Below, piece by piece: positions 60,179-64,000 of a DNA stretch of 64,000 bases. The notes beneath the pieces are model-generated. The model was not told the DNA's origin. It saw only the letters and a program-made list of their open reading frames with translations, and ran no database searches. Position 1 is the first letter of the stretch. Each line of letters opens with the position of its first letter. The DNA is from Collinsella aerofaciens (GTDB taxonomy: Bacteria > Actinomycetota > Coriobacteriia > Coriobacteriales > Coriobacteriaceae). The position numbers and the translations under genes are program-made. Location of the stretch: assembly GCF_002736145.1 (NCBI RefSeq), contig NZ_CP024160.1:62001-126000 (forward strand), given 5' to 3'.

Positions 60179-60226
60179 TGCCCAGATAAAACCTGCCAAA
60201 ATAAACCTGTCCCTTTTTGGTAGGTT
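60179..60226. repeat. Single GGGACAG-type palindrome inside the TerB cassette
   Basis: CCCAGATAAA and then a palindrome ACCTGCCAAAA ... TTTTTGGTAGGT. It matches the right half of the element at 18980-19023 with one change (C to T). It lies directly after the ATPase stop, whose codon touches it, and before the helicase gene. Confidence 0.8.
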
Positions 60227-61529
60227 AGATGGTGAACTCGGCGAAGTTACGGTCGCCGCTTGCGGTGTCGGTGTCGCCTGTTGCTGCTGCCGGCGCCAGC
60301 GCGTCGCCGCCGACGCTTTGCAGCAGCTCGGCCACATTTGCATCGGGGTTCTGACACAGGATATCGAGCAGCTCGATAAAGTCACGGATAACCTCACGCG
60401 GCGTCAAGTGCGTATCGGCTCCCACGCGGCCGAACTCAATCTTGAGAAAGTCCACCAAGTCGTTTTCGGCAAGCGTGGGCGTCCAGCCAAAGTAGCCGGC
60501 ATGGATCTGCATGAGTTTTTCGATGAGCACCAGTAGCTCCTCGTAGGTGAGTGGCTGCAGGCGGATGATGGGCGCGAGCATGTCCTTAAGGTCTTCGCGC
60601 GCAAAGCGGCCCTGAGCGAGTCGGCTGCGCAGGGCCTCGTAGGAGAACACGCCGCGGCGGCGGTCTTCGATGGAGGTTGGCGTGCCGCCCATGATCATGC
60701 CCAGGTACTGCGCCTTACCCTGGAGCGTGTCGTTGTACATGGTCAGGATCTTCTCGTAGTTGTATTGGCGCGTGATGGCGTTGGGAATCTTATACAGATT
60801 CACGAGTTCGTCGATGAGCACCAGCATGCCCTTGTAGCCGCTGCAGACCAAAAAGCGCGCGATGAGTTTGACGTAGTCGTACCAGTCGTCATCGCTGATG
60901 ATGGTCGAGGAGCCCAGCTCGGCGCGTGCCTCGCTCTTGGTGCGGTATTCGCCGCGAATCCATTTGGTCACGCGGCTCATGGCCTCTTCGTCGCCCCCGG
61001 ATGCGGCCATGCGATAGCGGCGGAGCATGCGGGTGAAGTCGAAGCCGTGGACCATCTCCTCGAGCGGGGCCAGTTGGGCATTGACGACCGACTCGTCGAC
61101 GTCGGCACACGAGGCGACCCAGCGATCCAGGATCAGGTTGAGCGCACCGCCCTCGGGGCGCGTCTTGGTCGATATATTACGGATGAGCTCGCGGTAGGTG
61201 GCAAGGCCCTGCCCCTGACCGCCCTGCAGGCGGCGCTCGGGCGACAGGTCGGCATCAGCGACGACGAATCCCTCGCCCATGGCGTGCGTGCGGATAGTCT
61301 GGAGCAAAAAGCTCTTGCCGGCGCCGTAGCGACCGACCAGAAAGCGGAAGCTCGCGCCACCGTCGGCGATGAGACTCAGATCGGTGAGCAGGGCGCGGAT
61401 CTCGACCTCGCGCCCTACGGTGATGTAAGGAAGACCGATGCGCGGGACCACGCCGCCCTTGAGCGAGTTGAGAATGACGGCAGCGACGCGCTTGGGCACG
61501 CGGGGTGCTGCGGATGCGGTATCACTCAT
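60225..61529 (-). CDS. BrxD-like P-loop ATPase (DUF2791)
   Basis: A 434-residue ATPase. FLVGRYGAGKSFLLQTIR (residues about 63-80) is Walker A, and GMLVLIDELVNLYKI (Walker B at about 236-250) follows. VPRIGLPYITVGREVEIRALLTDL and MIMGGTPTSIEDRRRGVFSYEALRSRL are segments typical of the BREX-associated DUF2791 family (BrxD). The C-terminus has PLTYEELLVLIEKLMQIHAGYFGW. It probably works with the adjacent helicase on DNA. The start overlaps the TerB gene by 8 bases, indicating coupling. Confidence 0.87.
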   Translation of the reverse strand: MSDTASAAPRVPKRVAAVILNSLKGGVVPRIGLPYITVGREVEIRALLTDLSLIADGGASFRFLVGRYGAGKSFLLQTIRTHAMGEGFVVADADLSPERRLQGGQGQGLATYRELIRNISTKTRPEGGALNLILDRWVASCADVDESVVNAQLAPLEEMVHGFDFTRMLRRYRMAASGGDEEAMSRVTKWIRGEYRTKSEARAELGSSTIISDDDWYDYVKLIARFLVCSGYKGMLVLIDELVNLYKIPNAITRQYNYEKILTMYNDTLQGKAQYLGMIMGGTPTSIEDRRRGVFSYEALRSRLAQGRFAREDLKDMLAPIIRLQPLTYEELLVLIEKLMQIHAGYFGWTPTLAENDLVDFLKIEFGRVGADTHLTPREVIRDFIELLDILCQNPDANVAELLQSVGGDALAPAAATGDTDTASGDRNFAEFTI

Positions 61530-63273
61530 GGTCTAGGTATCCTCTCACGTCTGCTTCGTAGTCCTCGATAATCTGCGGCCCTGCCGCGCTAAATTCAATT
61601 ACGGTGTCGCCCACCAGGTCAAAGAGCGCCTCGTTGATGGTATCGACGAGCATGTCCTCGCTCTGCCCCGATTGCACTACCGCCGATTCCGCCTGTACTG
61701 CGTTGTGCTCGAGCAGCGCGCGGAGATAGGCGTCTGCGGCGGGCGCGAGTTCGTTCGTGGCGTCAGCGGGCGCAGCCGCTGCGAACGCGGGCGTCGGCGC
61801 GAGAAGCGGTGCCACAACACCAAACTGTTCGGTGGATATGGTCGGCTCGTCGGACTCGTCCTGCCCTGCGACCGCCTCGACCGTCGCGTCGGCTACGGGC
61901 TCGGCTTCCGGTTGCCCTGAGTCCGCTGCCTCGGCTTCTGCGGACGCGCCGTCCTCGCGTTCCTCGTCGATCAAAAGCGCTTCGCGCGTTTGTGCGGCAG
62001 CGCTCCGAATGTGCCCCAGCTGGCTCAAATCGATATCGATCTTGACGGGCTGGTGTGCGGCGTCCCACGAAAGCCATGCCACAATCTCGTCATCGATAAT
62101 CTTGGCCAGATATTTGGGGACCTTTTCTTCCTTAAGGGGATGGGCGGGGTCCAGCGCCAGGCGCAGGCGTTGGTCGCAGGCGCGCATCATCTCGCCAAGT
62201 TTGCTGCTCTTTTGTCTGCTGCCGTGAATCCGCATGCATTCCCAAAAACCGTTTTGGCAACGGTAGATATGGATGGGGTCCAGACGGTATTCGCAATCCT
62301 CGTGGCGCTCGGGCGCAAAGAATACGGCCGAGGCAAACATGGTGTAGGGCATGGCCGTCTCCTCCCCAAATAAACTTGCCACGATGCCGGTCTTTCGATG
62401 CGTGCCATAGTAGCGCGCCATGCGGACATACACGGCGCATGCCACGTGGCGCAGATCGCGGTGGTGGCTGCGGTCGAGCCGCGAGTTACTTAGGTTGTAC
62501 GTGGAGAGGGCGTTGATGGCGGCCATGAGTCGCTCCTCGCGCACTTCATCGGGCGGAAGGGGGAGCGTGGGCTCGGAGGTTTTGCGACGCTTAGGGGTCT
62601 GGCCGGACGGTGCCGGTGCCGGTACAAGGTCTCGTGCCGCGCGCCGCAGTTCGATAAGGGCGTTATCGAACATGACGGTTTTAGAGTCGCGAAGCAGCTT
62701 GGGGTCGAGCCCGTGGAACACGGCGTAATCTTGCAGCCACACGCGCGCAAACCGGTCGATGCCGGGCTCGAAGGCGCGATAGACATCCCAAAAAGCCTTG
62801 ATCTTGTTAAAACCATCGAGTGGATTATCTACGCCAATGCCGCAAATCAGCTCATAGAGATACAGAAAGGCAAAGGACGTAGACGTTTCCTCGACGGTTC
62901 CGCGGCGCACTTGGGCACGCCAGGTAAAGTAGCCGCGCAGCTGCCGGTCGCTCATGGCGTTGTAGGTGGGAAAGTACGACTTAAAGGTGCCGTTGTAGGG
63001 ACAGTCGTCCTCAAAGTCGGCCATCAGCAGGCCCTGGCGGTAAAAAAGCTCGGCTTCCGAAAGCCAGCGGCCCGCACCGCCCTTGGGGTCATCCTGCCAG
63101 CGCGATATCTCGCGCATTTTACGGTACTGGTCGGGGAGGAAATTCTGCATCTGTCGGCCGGTTTTGAGAATCGGCTCGTCTGCGTAGATTTCGTTTGAGA
63201 AGCGGGCGGACTGATGGGTCCGGGCCTCGGCCATAATGCGCTCGATGAGCATCTTGATGTCCTGGTCGGCCAC
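61522..63273 (-). CDS. TerB-N/TerB-C domain protein
   Basis: A 583-residue protein. Residues about 40-190 show the TerB_N pattern (LPDQYRKMREISRW, EAELFYRQGLLMADFEDDCPYNGTFKSYFPTYNAMSDRQLRGYFTWR, FAFLYLYELICGIGV). The middle is poorly conserved, and residues about 390-583 fit TerB_C (VPKYLAKIIDDEIVAWLSWD, then DMLVDTINEALFDLVGDTVIEF). An acidic Ala-rich linker spans about 440-510. TerB domains are linked to tellurite resistance and stress systems and may bind metal. GTG 63273 follows GAGAGGAGG. It is the first gene of the cassette. Confidence 0.87.
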   Translation of the reverse strand: MADQDIKMLIERIMAEARTHQSARFSNEIYADEPILKTGRQMQNFLPDQYRKMREISRWQDDPKGGAGRWLSEAELFYRQGLLMADFEDDCPYNGTFKSYFPTYNAMSDRQLRGYFTWRAQVRRGTVEETSTSFAFLYLYELICGIGVDNPLDGFNKIKAFWDVYRAFEPGIDRFARVWLQDYAVFHGLDPKLLRDSKTVMFDNALIELRRAARDLVPAPAPSGQTPKRRKTSEPTLPLPPDEVREERLMAAINALSTYNLSNSRLDRSHHRDLRHVACAVYVRMARYYGTHRKTGIVASLFGEETAMPYTMFASAVFFAPERHEDCEYRLDPIHIYRCQNGFWECMRIHGSRQKSSKLGEMMRACDQRLRLALDPAHPLKEEKVPKYLAKIIDDEIVAWLSWDAAHQPVKIDIDLSQLGHIRSAAAQTREALLIDEEREDGASAEAEAADSGQPEAEPVADATVEAVAGQDESDEPTISTEQFGVVAPLLAPTPAFAAAAPADATNELAPAADAYLRALLEHNAVQAESAVVQSGQSEDMLVDTINEALFDLVGDTVIEFSAAGPQIIEDYEADVRGYLDHE

Positions 63274-63309
63274 CGCTCCTCCTCTCGAACGCAGCTACGG
63301 TGACCTCAT

Positions 63310-63318
63310 ATCATAGCA
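63310..63318 (-). promoter_or_regulatory. Extended -10 promoter of the TerB cassette
   Basis: On the minus strand TGCTATGAT (extended -10) lies about 40 bases before GTG 63273. No strong -35 is present, as is common with extended -10 promoters. Confidence 0.4.
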
Positions 63319-63360
63319 CAGCATCAAACAGATGTTCGAGATACCGCTGCGTTGATAGAT

Positions 63361-64000
63361 TTAGAACAGGAGGGCGTAGATGACGGCGATGACGACGGAG
63401 GGAAGCATATTGGCCGTGCGGAAGGTCTGAGGACGGATGAGGTTGACGCCGACGCAGAAGATGAGCATGGAGCCTACGAGCGAAAGGCTGTTGAGGGCAG
63501 CTGTGGTCATGATGGGGGAGAGCGCACCGGCAAACAACGTGATCGTCCCCTGGAACACGGCGACGGGCAGGGCGGAGAAGATACAGCCGCGGCCAAGCGA
63601 GGCCGTCATGGTGCAGACGATGATGCAGTCCAGTGCGCCCTTGAGGGCAAGCGTTGACCAGTCGCCGAGCAGGCCGTCCTGGATCGATCCCACAATGGCC
63701 ATGGCGCCGATGCACACGGTGAGTGAAGTCGAGACAAAAGCGTTGGTGAACTCGTTATCGCCCTCACTGCCAGTCTTGCGCTTGAGCCATTCGCCAAGGT
63801 TCTCGATGGCGGCCTCCAAGTTGATGGCCTCGCCGATGAGCGAACCGAGCGCAAATGAGACGATGAGCATGGTGGTACCGGTGGTCGCTAGCGCCTTTCC
63901 ATCGATGATGAGCATCTTTTGCATGGTGCCGCCCAGGCCGATAAACAGGACGCACAGCCCCGATGCTTTCATGAGCGTGTCTTGGATGCGCGGTGTAATG
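63361..64000 (-). CDS. DUF554 membrane protein, cut by the right edge
   Basis: A membrane protein of at least 213 residues. DTLMKASGLCVLFIGLGGTMQ, VSFALGSLIGEAINLEAAIENLGEWLKRKTG and VNLIRPQTFRTANMLPSVVIAVIYALLF are DUF554 (YdfK/YqgA) features. The frame is open to the window edge and the first 15-25 residues of the family are missing, so the start lies beyond 64000. Its role is unknown, and it is a likely transporter. Confidence 0.87.
   Translation of the reverse strand, partial: ITPRIQDTLMKASGLCVLFIGLGGTMQKMLIIDGKALATTGTTMLIVSFALGSLIGEAINLEAAIENLGEWLKRKTGSEGDNEFTNAFVSTSLTVCIGAMAIVGSIQDGLLGDWSTLALKGALDCIIVCTMTASLGRGCIFSALPVAVFQGTITLFAGALSPIMTTAALNSLSLVGSMLIFCVGVNLIRPQTFRTANMLPSVVIAVIYALLF

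Noticed and set aside
57664-63273. Calling the TerB cassette a BREX system
   Set aside because: No PglX, PglZ or BrxC homologue is present in the window, so only the similarity of two components can be claimed.
1-64000. CRISPR arrays, tRNA or rRNA genes
   Set aside because: I looked for regularly spaced repeats and for cloverleaf or rRNA-like stretches in the gaps and saw none. The repeated palindromes are scattered and lack spacers of constant length.

Overview
This 64 kb window reads as an ordinary stretch of chromosome from a high-GC, Gram-positive, anaerobic gut actinobacterium. A Collinsella-like member of the Coriobacteriia is my best guess. The guess rests on the GC-rich codon use, a bile salt hydrolase, a rubredoxin-first rubrerythrin, a surface protein with an LAxTG-type sorting signal, c-di-GMP enzymes, and many short palindromes between genes. 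I see about 53 protein genes, two of them cut by the window edges. I see no rRNA, tRNA, CRISPR array, prophage or intact insertion sequence.

Layout. Positions 1-10250 hold two GNAT acetyltransferases, a TetM-like translation GTPase, a lone AAA ATPase, a UvrA paralogue, TrmL, a CobW-type GTPase, an ArsC-like protein and a flavodoxin-fold reductase. Positions 10250-15900 hold a small AT-richer membrane gene and two large c-di-GMP enzymes. Positions 15900-24400 hold a patatin, a TPP-riboswitch-controlled thiM/thiamine-binding/thiE operon, a HAD phosphatase, a LysR regulator beside a MetE-like enzyme, a uracil permease and an esterase. Positions 24500-36200 hold a beta-helix surface protein, a purine permease, two odd peptide-deformylase-like proteins, bile salt hydrolase, Kup, a DMT exporter with a divergent LysR, and a helix-turn-helix/aminotransferase fusion. 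Positions 36300-48000 hold an RGG-tailed winged-helix protein, pdxST with its divergent MocR regulator, rubrerythrin, an alcohol/aldehyde dehydrogenase pair, a phosphoesterase, a YdjC deacetylase and a DUF2130 protein. Positions 48000-57650 hold a Ski2-like helicase, TrmB, a Trm9-like methyltransferase, a membrane XRE regulator with a DUF4097 partner, bacterial Elp3 and a spermidine-synthase-like protein. Positions 57660-63300 hold a three-gene cassette made of a TerB-N/TerB-C protein, a BrxD-like (DUF2791) ATPase and an Lhr-like helicase. A DUF554 gene runs off the right edge.

How parts work together. Three cofactor themes recur: thiamine salvage under a riboswitch, PLP synthesis under a MocR regulator, and nucleobase uptake. 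tRNA modification is well represented (TrmL, TrmB, Elp3, Trm9-like). The Elp3 plus Trm9-like pair suggests a bacterial route to the wobble uridine modification known from eukaryotes.

The two strongest candidates for something new are the TerB/BrxD-like/helicase cassette, which resembles a BREX module without methylase or PglZ, and the Elp3/Trm9-like pair. A third theme is a family of short palindromes with a shared GGGACAG core but different arms. They sit at stop codons, between operons, and once inside the TerB cassette.
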